Source: UBA7672 sp963738625 (GTDB lineage: Bacteria > Pseudomonadota > Alphaproteobacteria > Caulobacterales > Hyphomonadaceae). From it: a DNA stretch of 64,000 bases. The stretch covers positions 1,178,001-1,242,000 of the forward strand of contig CAVTXH010000003.1 of the NCBI GenBank assembly GCA_963738625.1, in the 5' to 3' direction. The notes below the pieces were generated by a model. That model was given only the letters and a program-made list of their open reading frames with translations, ran no database searches and was not told the DNA's origin. Shown in pieces: positions 56,186 to 64,000 of the stretch. Both the position numbers and the translations under genes were made by a program. How positions within the stretch are numbered: the stretch's first letter is position 1; each line of letters opens with the position of its first letter.

Positions 56186-56443
56186 TTGGACACCATCACC
56201 TGAGGAGAAGGCTCTTGGGCGGCCTTCCTGTTCGCATCAAACTGGCACGAAGGCTTGAAAGTGGGCTTAATCCGTTCGGGCGAATTTCGCCTAACAGGAG
56301 GATTGGGTTGCGGCCTGCCCCATCCTGGGGCGAGAAAAGCTGCCGGCGGCGCGTGAAAAACGCGGCGTTAAGCAAGATACGCGGCGGCGCCGCGCATGCT
56401 TGAATCTTGAGATGCGTTGAAGGCAACCGGCCCGGTAACCTGA

Positions 56444-56917
56444 ATGCCGGCGCTGACGGAAACGGGAGACCATCGCTTGAAGTGGCGTCGCATCACCGGC
56501 GCATGGATGATGATTATCGGCGCCGCCGTCGTCGTTGCGATGGCTGCGCTCGCGAGCCTCGTCATCGCCAACTATGTCGAATGGGAGAACGGCGTCGATG
56601 CGATGAACACCGTCGCCACGCTGACCATCCCGCCGGCGGTCTGCGGCGTCGTGATGATCCTGGCCGGACGCTGGGTCTACGGCGCCTGGTATGAGCGCTC
56701 GCCGATGCTGAACGCCTCGGGCCTCCTGATCCGCATTCTCGGCTTCGTGGTGACGGCGATCTTCGGATCGATGCTGGTCTTCCTCCTGGCGACCGGCATC
56801 ACGGCGGACGACCAGACGGCCGCGGCGGCGCTGGGCATCGGGACGACGATGGGCCTTGCCATCATCTTCCTCGGCTTCCGGATGAAGACGGGCAGCGGCC
56901 GCAGCTATCTCGATTAA
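56444..56917 (+). CDS. Small integral membrane protein
   Basis: The protein (157 residues from ATG 56444) has four membrane segments: MMIIGAAVVVAMAALASLVI, TIPPAVCGVVMILAGRW, ILGFVVTAIFGSMLVFLL and IGTTMGLAIIFLGF. A TTG start at 56477 (MKWRRITGAWMMIIG) with GGGAG upstream is an alternative and may be the real one. Its stop overlaps that of the converging SpoU gene by 4 bp. Function unknown. Confidence 0.65.
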   Translation: MPALTETGDHRLKWRRITGAWMMIIGAAVVVAMAALASLVIANYVEWENGVDAMNTVATLTIPPAVCGVVMILAGRWVYGAWYERSPMLNASGLLIRILGFVVTAIFGSMLVFLLATGITADDQTAAAALGIGTTMGLAIIFLGFRMKTGSGRSYLD

Positions 56918-57417
56918 TCCTCGGCGGGCGGACCGCCGGGCGCCACAGGCCGCGCCGGATAGCCGCCAAAGGCAAGCGTGCGATCATACATCACCAGCGC
57001 GCCGGCCAGCGCCACGTTGATGCAAAAGCGCGTCGGAATGCGCACGATGTGGGCGCAGCGCGCCTGCATCTCCGGCGACAGGTCCCTCGCCTCCCCGCCC
57101 ATGACATAGGCCGCCTGCAGCGGATGCCGGAAGCTCGGCAGGTCGACCGCATCGTCGGTGAGTTCGACGCCGACGAGCTGGCAGCCCTTGGGCAGGCGCA
57201 TGTCGGCGACGGTATCCCAGAGATACCAGGGCACGTGCAGGTCGGACTTCGCGGTATCCGAATTGTGCATGACGCGGATCTTGGGCGCGGCGGCCACCGA
57301 GAAAGTGAAGCTTGCGCCGAACGCGTGCGCCGTGCGCTGCAGCGCGCCGAGATTCATCGGCTTGGAAAGCGATTCAACGCCGATCCCGAAATATCCGCGG
57401 ACGGTTCTCATGTGCAC
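56914..57417 (-). CDS. SpoU-family RNA methyltransferase (TrmH/TrmL-like)
   Basis: The 167-residue protein has VRGYFGIGVESLSKPMNLGA (motif 1), AAYVMGGEARDLSPEM (motif 2 with the SAM knot) and RIPTRFCINVALAGALVMYD (motif 3, where Asn replaces the more common Ser in SLN). It should 2'-O-methylate tRNA or rRNA. ATG 57417 or 57411 may be the start. It is a single-domain knot protein without an extra RNA-binding domain. Confidence 0.83.
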   Translation of the reverse strand: MHMRTVRGYFGIGVESLSKPMNLGALQRTAHAFGASFTFSVAAAPKIRVMHNSDTAKSDLHVPWYLWDTVADMRLPKGCQLVGVELTDDAVDLPSFRHPLQAAYVMGGEARDLSPEMQARCAHIVRIPTRFCINVALAGALVMYDRTLAFGGYPARPVAPGGPPAED

Positions 57418-57560
57418 ACGGTCGATGCCAGCACCCAGGAAATGTCAACGGCTGTCGTCCCGGCCGTAGCGCCGCGTAGAGCCGGAGCCCATCGGGAGGC
57501 TGTCGGGATCGTGGAATGGGTCCCGGACAGCCGCTGCGCGGCTTCCGGCGCGACAAACGG

Positions 57561-58628
57561 CTACTTCTTCAGCCCCGCGAGGAAATCGAGGACGAAGGCG
57601 TTCACCTCCTGCGGCTTTTCCTGCTGGATCCAGTGGCCGGCGCCGGGGACGAGCTTCACGGCGCGCAGGTCGTCCGAGGCGCGCGACATGGTGGTGCGCA
57701 GGCCATCCTCCTTGGCGCCGCGGATCACCACATCGTCCACGCCCGCGATGAAAGCGACGGGGACCTTGATGCGCGCGCCGGCGAGCTGCGGCGTGATTTC
57801 CCAGTTGCGGTCGAAATTGCGGTAGTAGTTCACGCCTCCGCGGAAACCCGCCTCCTTGAATTCGGAGACGAAGTAATCGAGGTCCTTCTGGGCAAGCCAG
57901 GGCGGCAGCTGTTTCGGCGCGCCTAGGCGGGGAATCCATCCGCCGGCGGCGCGCTTGGGATCGGTCACGGTCGGCGGATCGCGCGGCGTATCCAGCGAGG
58001 CGTAGAGACGCGAAAGCAGGCCGCGCGGATCGGCGTCGTATTCAGCTTCGGCGACGCCCGACTCCTGATGGTAGAGTATGTAGTAGAAATTATCGCCGTA
58101 GGCCGCCTTCATCGAGGCAAGCGGCGCCGCCGCGGCGCGGCCGCCATACGGAACGCTCATCGCGATCATCGCTGAAACGCGGTTCGGGTGGAGCAGCGCC
58201 GTGTTCCAGGCGACGATCGCGCCCCAGTCGTGGCCGATGACGATGGCCTTCTCTTCGCCCAGCGCATCGAGCAGGCCGACTATGTCGCCGGTCGTGTGAT
58301 TGATGTCGTAGTCCGCGACCGCCTGCGGCTTGTCGGACTTGCCATAGCCGCGCATGTCGGGCGCGATGACGTGATAGCCGGCCGCGGCGAGAGCCGGGAT
58401 CTGATGCCGCCAGGAATACCAGCTCTCCGGCCAGCCATGCACCAAGACGACGAGCGGCCCCTTGCCGGCTTCCGCCACACGCAGCTTGATCCCGTTGGTC
58501 TCGATCATGCGGAAGCGCACGCCGTCGACCGGGCTGGGCGTCGTCGCCACTGTGGCGCAGGCGGCAAGCAGGAGAGCCGAAGCAAATGCGGCCCCAGCGA
58601 ACAGGCGCCGCGTCATCAATCGCAACAT
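57561..58628 (-). CDS. Epoxide hydrolase-like alpha/beta hydrolase, lipoprotein
   Basis: The 355-residue protein starts MLRLMTRRLFAGAAFASALL with the lipobox LLAAC. The hydrolase part has LVVLVHGWPESWYSWRHQIP (oxyanion), the nucleophile elbow IVIGHDWGAIVAWNTA with Asp, and GAGHWIQQEKP with the catalytic His; the cap tyrosine may be in YYRNFDRNWEI. These mark soluble-type epoxide or haloalkane hydrolases, which open epoxides via an aspartyl ester. Export as a lipoprotein suggests an envelope or extracellular substrate. Confidence 0.87.
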   Translation of the reverse strand: MLRLMTRRLFAGAAFASALLLAACATVATTPSPVDGVRFRMIETNGIKLRVAEAGKGPLVVLVHGWPESWYSWRHQIPALAAAGYHVIAPDMRGYGKSDKPQAVADYDINHTTGDIVGLLDALGEEKAIVIGHDWGAIVAWNTALLHPNRVSAMIAMSVPYGGRAAAAPLASMKAAYGDNFYYILYHQESGVAEAEYDADPRGLLSRLYASLDTPRDPPTVTDPKRAAGGWIPRLGAPKQLPPWLAQKDLDYFVSEFKEAGFRGGVNYYRNFDRNWEITPQLAGARIKVPVAFIAGVDDVVIRGAKEDGLRTTMSRASDDLRAVKLVPGAGHWIQQEKPQEVNAFVLDFLAGLKK

Positions 58629-58786
58629 AGGTTCACTCCCGCGTTCGGCGGCCTCTGGCGGGACGCGCTCGGCGGAAGGTTTCAGAGGCCGGGGTCTGAC
58701 GCAAGACTATTGATTGGCGCTCGAGGGCGCCGGCTAGGCTGGCGCATCGGCGTCCGGTAACGTTCTCCGGCGAGAGGGAGTGCACT

Positions 58787-59965
58787 ATGCTGCGCATGAC
58801 CGCCTTTTTTTCCGCCGCCCTCCTTCAGGGCTGCGCGGCGTTGCCGGCCAAGACGCCGGCCATACCGACCGCCGGCGCAATTGACGCCGAGGTGGGTCGC
58901 GTGATGGCGAGCACGGGGGCGAGGGGGCTAGCGCTGGCGGTGATCGACAATGGCGCGGTGATGCAGGTGAGCGTCTATGGCGCGCGCAATGCGGCGGGCG
59001 ATCCGCTGAAGACGGACAGCATCATGTATGCCGCGTCTCTGACCAAGATGACGTTCGGTTACATGATCGCGCAGCTTGCGGATGAGGGCCTGATCGATCT
59101 GGACAGGTCGATTGCAGCCTACCTGCCCCAGCCGCTGCCGGCCTACACGGCGGCGCAGACCGAAGACGACTATGCCCGGTGGAGCGATCTAGCAGGCGAT
59201 GATCGCTGGAAGCAGCTCACACCGCGCTTATTGCTGAACCACGCATCAGGTTTTGCGAATTTCGGGTTTCTCGAGCCGGACGGGAAGCTGCGCTTCCACT
59301 TCGACCCGGGCGCGCAGTACGGCTATTCGGGCGATGGGATCATCTTGCTCCAGTTCGTGGTGGAGAAGGGGCTGGGGCTGGATGTTGGGCGCGAGATGCA
59401 AAAGCGCATCTTCGATCCGTTCGGCATGCCGGATTCGAGCCTGATCTGGCGAGACGATTTCAAGGGGCGCACGGCCGATGGCTGGACCATCGAGGGCAAG
59501 CCGGAGCCGCATGACGACAGGAGCCGGGTGCGGGCGGCCGGATCGATGGACACGAGCATCGGGGACATGGCGAGGCTGACGGCGGCGATAGTGCGCGGCG
59601 ACAGGCTATCTGCGGAGGCGTATGCGGATTTCCTGCGGCCGCAGCTGCAGGTCTCGACGAGGTCACAGTTTCCAACCCCGCAGAAGCCACTGCCAGTGGG
59701 CGAGCAGCGCGCTGATCTCCATGCGGCGCTCAGCCCGATCGTGTTCGATGGACCTCAGGGACGCGGCTTCATCCGGGGCGGTCACAACGACTCCACCGGC
59801 AACATGCTTACCTGTCTTCTCGGCAGGAAACGCTGCGTCGTCATCCTGGGCAATGACCTGCGCGCGGAAGCGGCGATCCCCTACCTCACCGATTTCATCC
59901 TTGGCGATACGAACGCACCGTGGGCCTGGCTTTATGGCGACCTGGAGTTGTGGCGACCCGGTTGA
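58787..59965 (+). CDS. Class C beta-lactamase-fold serine hydrolase, lipoprotein
   Basis: The 392-residue protein starts MLRMTAFFSAALLQGCAALP with the lipobox LQGC. The penicillin-binding fold has SxxK in YAASLTKMTFGYMIAQLADE and, near 215, YGYSGDGIILLQFV where the YxN motif reads YSG, so the usual Asn is Gly; RGFIRGGHNDS may be the KTG-like block (HxG-type). It is more likely an esterase or peptidase relative than a true beta-lactamase. GGCGAGAGGGAG precedes ATG 58787. Confidence 0.85.
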   Translation: MLRMTAFFSAALLQGCAALPAKTPAIPTAGAIDAEVGRVMASTGARGLALAVIDNGAVMQVSVYGARNAAGDPLKTDSIMYAASLTKMTFGYMIAQLADEGLIDLDRSIAAYLPQPLPAYTAAQTEDDYARWSDLAGDDRWKQLTPRLLLNHASGFANFGFLEPDGKLRFHFDPGAQYGYSGDGIILLQFVVEKGLGLDVGREMQKRIFDPFGMPDSSLIWRDDFKGRTADGWTIEGKPEPHDDRSRVRAAGSMDTSIGDMARLTAAIVRGDRLSAEAYADFLRPQLQVSTRSQFPTPQKPLPVGEQRADLHAALSPIVFDGPQGRGFIRGGHNDSTGNMLTCLLGRKRCVVILGNDLRAEAAIPYLTDFILGDTNAPWAWLYGDLELWRPG

Positions 59966-60055
59966 TCGCGCACCCTGGCGGGCATGGGATGACAGCGCCG
60001 GAAGGGTCCGCTAATCCAGCTGCGACCTCACGCACATTCCGGAGCATCGCCGACC

Positions 60056-61048
60056 ATGAAAGCCGTTCTCTCCAAGGCCCCCGGCCTGCCCGACACGCTG
60101 GTGCTAGAGGATGTGCCCTCGCCTGTGGCCAAGGCGGGCGAGATGGTGGTGAGCGTGAAGGCGGTCGGCGTGAACTTCCCTGATTTCCTGATCATCCAGG
60201 ACATGTACCAGTACAAGCCGGCGCGGCCGTTTTCGCCGGGCGGGGAGATCTCCGGGATCGTGAAATCGGTCGGCGACGGCGTCACCGCGTTCAAGGTGGG
60301 CGACAAGGTCTTCGGATCAATCGGCGCAGGCGGCATGGCCGAGGAGATCGCCGTGCCGGCCGCGCGCATGAACAAGCTGCCGGACTTCATGCCGTTCGAG
60401 GAAGGCGCCGCGCTGCTGATGACCTACGGCACGTCGCACTATGCGCTGAAGGATCGCGCCAAGATCAAGCCGGGCGAGAAGCTGCTGGTGCTGGGCGCCG
60501 CCGGCGGCGTCGGCCTTGCGGCGGTGGAGCTCGGCAAGGCCATGGGCGCGGAGGTGATCGCGGCCGCCTCGAGCCAGGACAAGGTCGACTTCTGCCTTTC
60601 CAAGGGCGCGGACAAGGGCTTCGTCTATCCGCAGAACCCCCTGTCGAAAGACCAGCAGAAGGCGTTCTCCGAAACCATCAAGGAAATCTCGGGCGGCGGC
60701 GTCGATGTGATCTATGACGGCGTAGGCGGCGACTATGCCGAACCTGCCGTTCGATCGCTCAACTGGGATGGCCGCTTTCTGGTGATCGGCTTTCCTGCGG
60801 GCATTCCCAAACTGCCGCTGAACCTTACACTTTTGAAATCCTGCCAGATCGTCGGCGTGTTCTGGGGGGCTTTTGTCGCCCGCGACCCGAAGGGACATGC
60901 AGCCAACCTTGCGGACCTGTTCCGCTTGTACCAAGAAGGCAAAATTCGGCCACATGTCTCCAGCACGTATCCGCTTGAGCGCGCTGCCGAAGCGATCAAG
61001 GAGCTTTCCGAGCGCCGCGCCAAGGGGAAGGTCGTCATCAGGATCTGA
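60056..61048 (+). CDS. NADPH:quinone oxidoreductase family protein
   Basis: The 330-residue protein is a medium-chain dehydrogenase of the zinc-free quinone reductase type: GVNFPDFLIIQDMYQYKPAR, LLVLGAAGGVGLAAVELGKA (nucleotide binding) and VFWGAFVARDPKGHAANLAD. It should reduce quinones or enones with NADPH in the cytosol. Its start has weak signals. A predicted lipoprotein gene follows 47 bp later. Confidence 0.9.
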   Translation: MKAVLSKAPGLPDTLVLEDVPSPVAKAGEMVVSVKAVGVNFPDFLIIQDMYQYKPARPFSPGGEISGIVKSVGDGVTAFKVGDKVFGSIGAGGMAEEIAVPAARMNKLPDFMPFEEGAALLMTYGTSHYALKDRAKIKPGEKLLVLGAAGGVGLAAVELGKAMGAEVIAAASSQDKVDFCLSKGADKGFVYPQNPLSKDQQKAFSETIKEISGGGVDVIYDGVGGDYAEPAVRSLNWDGRFLVIGFPAGIPKLPLNLTLLKSCQIVGVFWGAFVARDPKGHAANLADLFRLYQEGKIRPHVSSTYPLERAAEAIKELSERRAKGKVVIRI

Positions 61049-61095
61049 CGCCGCCGGTTGAGCTGGCCTCCAGTCACGAGTCGAAAGGACCAAAC

Positions 61096-61695
61096 ATGTT
61101 GAAACGTCTCACCCTGCTGGCCGCTCTTGGAGCGCTGGCGTCCGCATGCGCGGCCAACCCGGCGCCTGCTTCCGGCGCCGCGGGCGGAGCTGCGCCGCTG
61201 ACGCCCGCCGGCACGGCGAATGCGCTCAACATCGCCGCCACCACGCAATGGAAAGCCGAAGAGCGGCTGATGCCGCAGGACCCGATCCTCGCGCTCGTCA
61301 CCGCCTCGGGCTCAGTCGACACGCCCGCAGGCTTCTACATGACCTGCAATCCCGCCAACGGCACGATCACCGCGCGGCTGGGCAAGCAGCCGGCGGCCCG
61401 CGTCGGCCAGACGGCGACGTATCGCATTCGCATGGGCGTCGAAGCCAAGGCCGTGGAAGGCAAGTTCGAGACGAACCCGAAAAGCCCGGAGCCCGATTTC
61501 GTGTTCCCGCTGGCGTCGGTCGACGTGCGCACCATGGCGCAGCTCGACATGGTGTCGGTGCTGACCGACCAGGGCGAAGTGCAATGGGCCTTCGTGCGCG
61601 ATCCGGCTGCAGCGGTTCAGGCGAAGTACATCGCCTCGCTGAAGGACATGGCCGCGCAATCGCGCGACTACATGGAATTCTGCAACCCGAAATAG
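61096..61695 (+). CDS. Predicted lipoprotein, 199 residues
   Basis: The protein begins MLKRLTLLAALGALASACAA with the lipobox ASAC. The mature part has FYMTCNPANGTITARLGKQP and FVFPLASVDVRTMAQLDMVS, suggesting a beta-rich periplasmic domain, and a C-terminal MEFCNPK, where two Cys (also in MTCNP) may pair. Function unknown. It ends in a strong bidirectional terminator. Confidence 0.7.
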   Translation: MLKRLTLLAALGALASACAANPAPASGAAGGAAPLTPAGTANALNIAATTQWKAEERLMPQDPILALVTASGSVDTPAGFYMTCNPANGTITARLGKQPAARVGQTATYRIRMGVEAKAVEGKFETNPKSPEPDFVFPLASVDVRTMAQLDMVSVLTDQGEVQWAFVRDPAAAVQAKYIASLKDMAAQSRDYMEFCNPK

Positions 61696-61790
61696 CGAGA
61701 AGCGGTTTGCGTAGCCGACGAATTGATCCGGAGGATCAAGTCGAACGCCGAACGCCCCGGCAGGGGCAGATTGCAGGCCGGAAAATCAGA

Positions 61791-61824
61791 AGGCCCGGAG
61801 CGATGCTCCGGGCCTTTTCGTTTT
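61791..61824. terminator. Bidirectional rho-independent terminator
   Basis: An 11-bp perfect stem (61791-61801 with 61805-61815) with loop GAT is followed on the plus strand by TTTCGTTTT and on the minus strand by TTCTGATTTTC. It separates the lipoprotein gene from the converging PadR gene. Confidence 0.88.
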
Positions 61825-61828
61825 GGTC

Positions 61829-62473
61829 TTAGCGCTTGCCGACGATGTCGCTGGCGGCCTTTGCAAGGACGGCGCAGACGCGGTCTGCTTCTTCCTTCGT
61901 CCACGGCGCGCGCGGCATGTTCATCGCCTGCTTCAGCGTCTTCCAGGCTTCCCACACTTCTTCCGGCGCGGTCTGGCTGGAATAGTGCGAGGCGGCCATG
62001 TCGATGCGCGCAAGGATGCCCTGCACGGCGGTGTCGTTTTCCTTCAACCATGCCTCGCCCTGCGGCGTCAGCGTGTAGAGCTTCTTAGCGCCTTCCGCAG
62101 CCGAGCTGATGAGGTCTTCCTCTTCCAGCATGGTGAGCAGCGGATAGACCGCGCCGGGGCTGGGCGTGTAGCCGCCGGCGAACCGGTCGGCGATGGCGCG
62201 GATGAGGTCGTAGCCGTGGCGGGGCTTCTCGCCGATCAGGGCGAGCGCAAGGATGCGCAGATCGCCATGACCGAGCGGGCGTCCGCCGCCCCTGCCCCAG
62301 CCGCCGCCCCCCATGCCTCTGGGCCCCCAGCGGCCGCGGCCGCCCTCTTCGTCGTCTCCGCCGCGACCATAGCCGCGACCAGCCATCATGGCCTCGGCAT
62401 AGGCGCGAAAGGCGTGGCGCATGCCGCGATGGCCGCCCCGCCCGTGCCAGTGATGATGCATACAAGCCTCCAT
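61829..62473 (-). CDS. PadR-family regulator with His/Gly-rich N-terminus (YqjI-like)
   Basis: The 214-residue protein has a His-, Gly- and Arg-rich N-terminal region (MEACMHHHWHGRGGHRGMRH, then about 40 Gly/Arg residues), followed by the PadR winged helix (LRILALALIGEKPRHGYDLI, YTPSPGAVYPLLTMLEEEDL) and a C-terminal helical dimer part. The arrangement matches E. coli YqjI, a nickel- and iron-responsive PadR repressor, whose N-terminus is also His-rich. It probably senses a metal and represses itself. The start at 62473 lies inside an operator-like tract. Confidence 0.83.
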   Translation of the reverse strand: MEACMHHHWHGRGGHRGMRHAFRAYAEAMMAGRGYGRGGDDEEGGRGRWGPRGMGGGGWGRGGGRPLGHGDLRILALALIGEKPRHGYDLIRAIADRFAGGYTPSPGAVYPLLTMLEEEDLISSAAEGAKKLYTLTPQGEAWLKENDTAVQGILARIDMAASHYSSQTAPEEVWEAWKTLKQAMNMPRAPWTKEEADRVCAVLAKAASDIVGKR

Positions 62474-62512
62474 ATCGAACTATCTGCTCGATAGCTCATT
62501 TAGATATATCGA
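62473..62512. promoter_or_regulatory. Candidate PadR operator: three TATCGA half-sites
   Basis: TATCGA at 62473-62478, TCGATA at 62488-62493 and TATCGA at 62507-62512 form two inverted repeats with 9 and 13 bp spacers. They overlap the PadR start and the region upstream, as expected for autorepression. The tract is AT-rich in an otherwise GC-rich genome. Confidence 0.55.
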
Positions 62513-62724
62513 AATTGCAGATCAAGAGCAAGCGACGAAAAAACTGGGCGTGGGAGCAGCCCCGTATTAGGCCGCCCTCGCGAGTGCCGCGGCGGCCGCG
62601 TTCGTTGATCGCCACCGCGACTCTTGAGACCGTCAAAAATACAGAGTGGGTAGCTGCGCTTGCGCCCTCCCACCTGAAACGGACGATCCGACGGCAGCCA
62701 TTGGCCGAGCCGCGGTCCACATCA

Positions 62725-62847
62725 GGGTAGCTCACCGAGTGCGGTGAAAGCTGCCTGAGTCCGAAGGTTCGCTCTAAATCGTAAGAAACTGACGCTCGAT
62801 CCACGATCGAGCGAAATGAAGAAAGGCCCGCTCCGGCGGGTTTTTTT
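62725..62847 (+). ncRNA. Candidate small RNA ending in a terminator
   Basis: Three hairpins follow on the plus strand: TCACCG-AGTG-CGGTGA (62732-62747), a 9-bp perfect stem 62793-62801/62805-62813 and CCCGC-TCCG-GCGGG (62827-62840) followed by seven T (62841-62847). No plus-strand gene precedes this terminator within 1 kb, so an unannotated small RNA is the simplest reading. The 5' end is a guess. The preceding tract 62513-62724 has no gene I can support. Confidence 0.4.
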
Positions 62848-62921
62848 ATGTCGGCGCTTTTAGCGACGACTGACGCTGTGCGCTTCCCTCTGAAGCGCAC
62901 CTATCGAAGAACGGAACGCCC

Positions 62922-63110
62922 ATGCGGTTCGATCTGCTTGGCTCGTTGTCGTTCGTCACGCGCTTGTTGGGCCTTTTCCGGAAATGGATGTTCCCTCCGC
63001 GCGCTCGCCTTAAGAAGGCGCGCAGCAAGGGGAAAGTGTCCGTATTCTGGGGAGCGATCCATGTTGAATGGCGCAACGACGACGACCACTTGCCCAATAA
63101 AAACAATTAA
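62922..63110 (+). CDS. Hypothetical small basic protein, 62 residues
   Basis: The frame starts MRFDLLGSLSFVTRLLGLFR, then KWMFPPRARLKKARSKGKVS and VFWGAIHVEWRNDDDHLP. It has an amphipathic N-terminal helix and a basic middle, which fits a membrane-associated small protein. Codon use is less GC-biased than its neighbours. The upstream ribosome site is weak (CGGAAC). It may be read through from, or just after, the small-RNA terminator. Function unknown. Confidence 0.45.
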   Translation: MRFDLLGSLSFVTRLLGLFRKWMFPPRARLKKARSKGKVSVFWGAIHVEWRNDDDHLPNKNN

Positions 63111-63206
63111 GATCAAGGCACTCTGACGATCTAATCGTCAGACCCAGGACAGGTGCGTCCAAAATCCAGCGATTACGAAGTCGTCGTGTTGCGACTTTCG
63201 GCCTGC

Positions 63207-64000
63207 CTATTTCGGCGCCGCCGCTGCTTCAGCAGCTGCATCCTCGTGGGCGCGGTTGATGATGTAGGCACGGATGGATTCGGCATCAGCCGGAGACAGC
63301 GTGTTGGCGAAGGGGGCCATGCCTGCGGAGGCGTATTCGCCGCCGAGCACGACCGAGGCGAAGGCTTCCTTCGAGCCGGGCGTCTGGGCCCAGCGCAGAT
63401 CCAGAACGACGCCCGAGGAGACGACCAGCGGACCGTGGCAGACCATGCAGTTGCGGTCGAACAGCACGCGGCCGCGCGCGAGTTGCTGAGCGTTGCCGAA
63501 ATCCTCGGCGGCGGGAACGCGGTCCACCTCGAAGACTTCGTAGGGCTCGAGCTTCGCGGCGCCGCCGATCTTGTAGACCAGCACGCGGCCAAGTTCGGCC
63601 GAGCCTACTTTCGGAATGACGTCGCCGCCGCCGGTGAGCGGCAGGGCGGTGCCCCACCCCGCCGTGACCGCGATGTACTGCTCGCCGTCGATCTCGTAGC
63701 TCATCGGGCCGGAGAGCACGGGATACTGGCCGTCGGTTTCCCACTTTATTTCGCCGGTCGCGGCGTCGAAGGCGCGGAATTTTCCGTCGAGCCCGCCCTG
63801 GAAGACAAGGCCGCCGGCAGTCGACAGCACGCCGCCATTCCAGGCGTTGGGATAATCGTGCACCCATTTCGGCTTCTTCGCGACGGGATCCCACGCGACG
63901 AGCTGGCCTTTGAGGGCTGCGCGCGCGGCCTTGCGTTCGTCGAGGCTACGGCGCCGCACCTTCACCGGCGAACTCGGTGCCAGTGTTCCAGAAACCAGGA
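63207..64000 (-). CDS. PQQ-dependent alcohol dehydrogenase with C-terminal cytochrome c, 3' part, frame-shifted
   Basis: The visible frame (from 63965 down) has the beta-propeller repeats WVHDYPNAWNGGVLSTAGGL and FQGGLDGKFRAFDAATGEIK, GPMSYEIDGEQYIAVTAGWG and, near the end, a haem motif CMVCH in LFDRNCMVCHGPLVVSSG. It fits a quinohaemoprotein alcohol dehydrogenase, periplasmic, passing electrons through its haem. The 5' part is beyond 64000. Just upstream, another frame reads PGFWNTGTEFAGEGAAP before a TAG at 63948-63946; it matches this family, and one extra base near 63948 would join it to SLDERKAARAAL. So either a sequencing indel or a real frameshift lies here. Confidence 0.75.
   Translation of the reverse strand, partial: LVSGTLAPSSPVKVRRRSLDERKAARAALKGQLVAWDPVAKKPKWVHDYPNAWNGGVLSTAGGLVFQGGLDGKFRAFDAATGEIKWETDGQYPVLSGPMSYEIDGEQYIAVTAGWGTALPLTGGGDVIPKVGSAELGRVLVYKIGGAAKLEPYEVFEVDRVPAAEDFGNAQQLARGRVLFDRNCMVCHGPLVVSSGVVLDLRWAQTPGSKEAFASVVLGGEYASAGMAPFANTLSPADAESIRAYIINRAHEDAAAEAAAAPK

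Noticed and set aside
62496..62900. 134-codon minus frame left of the small protein gene
   Set aside because: It runs through a good plus-strand terminator and has no family resemblance; not convincing without homologues.

Overview
The window is a GC-rich (about 65% G+C) chromosomal stretch from an alphaproteobacterium, most likely of the Caulobacterales/Hyphomonadaceae type. The family-level evidence is a CpdR response regulator next to a tRNA-Val and an N-formylglutamate amidohydrolase, a COQ9-type ubiquinone protein, the ffh-rpsP-rimM translation operon, OpgG/OpgH osmoregulated periplasmic glucan genes, an alphaproteobacterial S21 protein and a possible CtrA box. I see no rRNA, CRISPR array, transposase, integrase or phage gene. 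The assignment below genus level is inference.

Layout. 1-3.4 kb: minus-strand surface-glycan genes (two GT2 glycosyltransferases, a polysaccharide deacetylase, an acyltransferase). 3.8-5.9 kb: a large exported redoxin/cytochrome c/copper-monooxygenase-like fusion. 6.2-9.7 kb: opgG-opgH. 9.7-13.9 kb: an OsmC protein, tRNA-Val, cpdR, an N-formylglutamate amidohydrolase, a candidate MmgR/suhB-type small RNA, an XRE regulator, an inositol-monophosphatase/HisN-type phosphatase and a TerB-like protein. 13.9-18 kb: a lysophospholipase-like hydrolase, an SCP2 protein, a lipoprotein and an acyl-CoA carboxylase carboxyltransferase. 18-18.7 kb: REP palindromes and a broken small gene. 18.7-23.2 kb: a TEX30-like hydrolase, an exported methyltransferase-like lipoprotein, a small heat-shock protein behind a ROSE-type RNA thermometer, a rhomboid protease and a glutathione-S-transferase-like protein. 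23.3-28.3 kb: a GT4 glycosyltransferase, a degenerate GGDEF/EAL-like protein, a lipoprotein and two tandem small secreted paralogues. 28.9-36.9 kb: acyl-CoA dehydrogenase, LmbE-type deacetylase, an unlisted 53-residue membrane protein, VOC and amidase proteins, a TIR-transmembrane-serine-protease fusion and a cytochrome P450. 37-44.4 kb: two lipid-linked-sugar glycosyltransferases and the ffh-chorismate mutase-rpsP-GNAT-rimM operon. 44.7-51.1 kb: a YgeA-like racemase, two tandem secreted unknowns, a DUF1194 protein, a diguanylate cyclase and purE-purK. 51.9-54.6 kb: GNAT, COQ9, rpsU (apparent ATC start) and DUF1203. 54.7-64 kb: an NtrC-family regulator, a SpoU methyltransferase, hydrolases, a quinone oxidoreductase, a His/Gly-rich PadR regulator, a candidate small RNA and the 3' part of a PQQ alcohol dehydrogenase.

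Most of the window is ordinary metabolism and envelope biology. The entries most worth a second look are the TIR-TM-protease fusion (the best candidate for a conflict or signalling effector), two RNA regulators readable from structure (the MmgR-like sRNA on the minus strand at 11.8 kb and the ROSE thermometer at 20.6 kb), the ATC-initiated rpsU, and a recurrent pattern of one-base frame breaks (about 15.5, 18.3, 22.2 and 63.9 kb) that could be sequencing indels or real gene decay.
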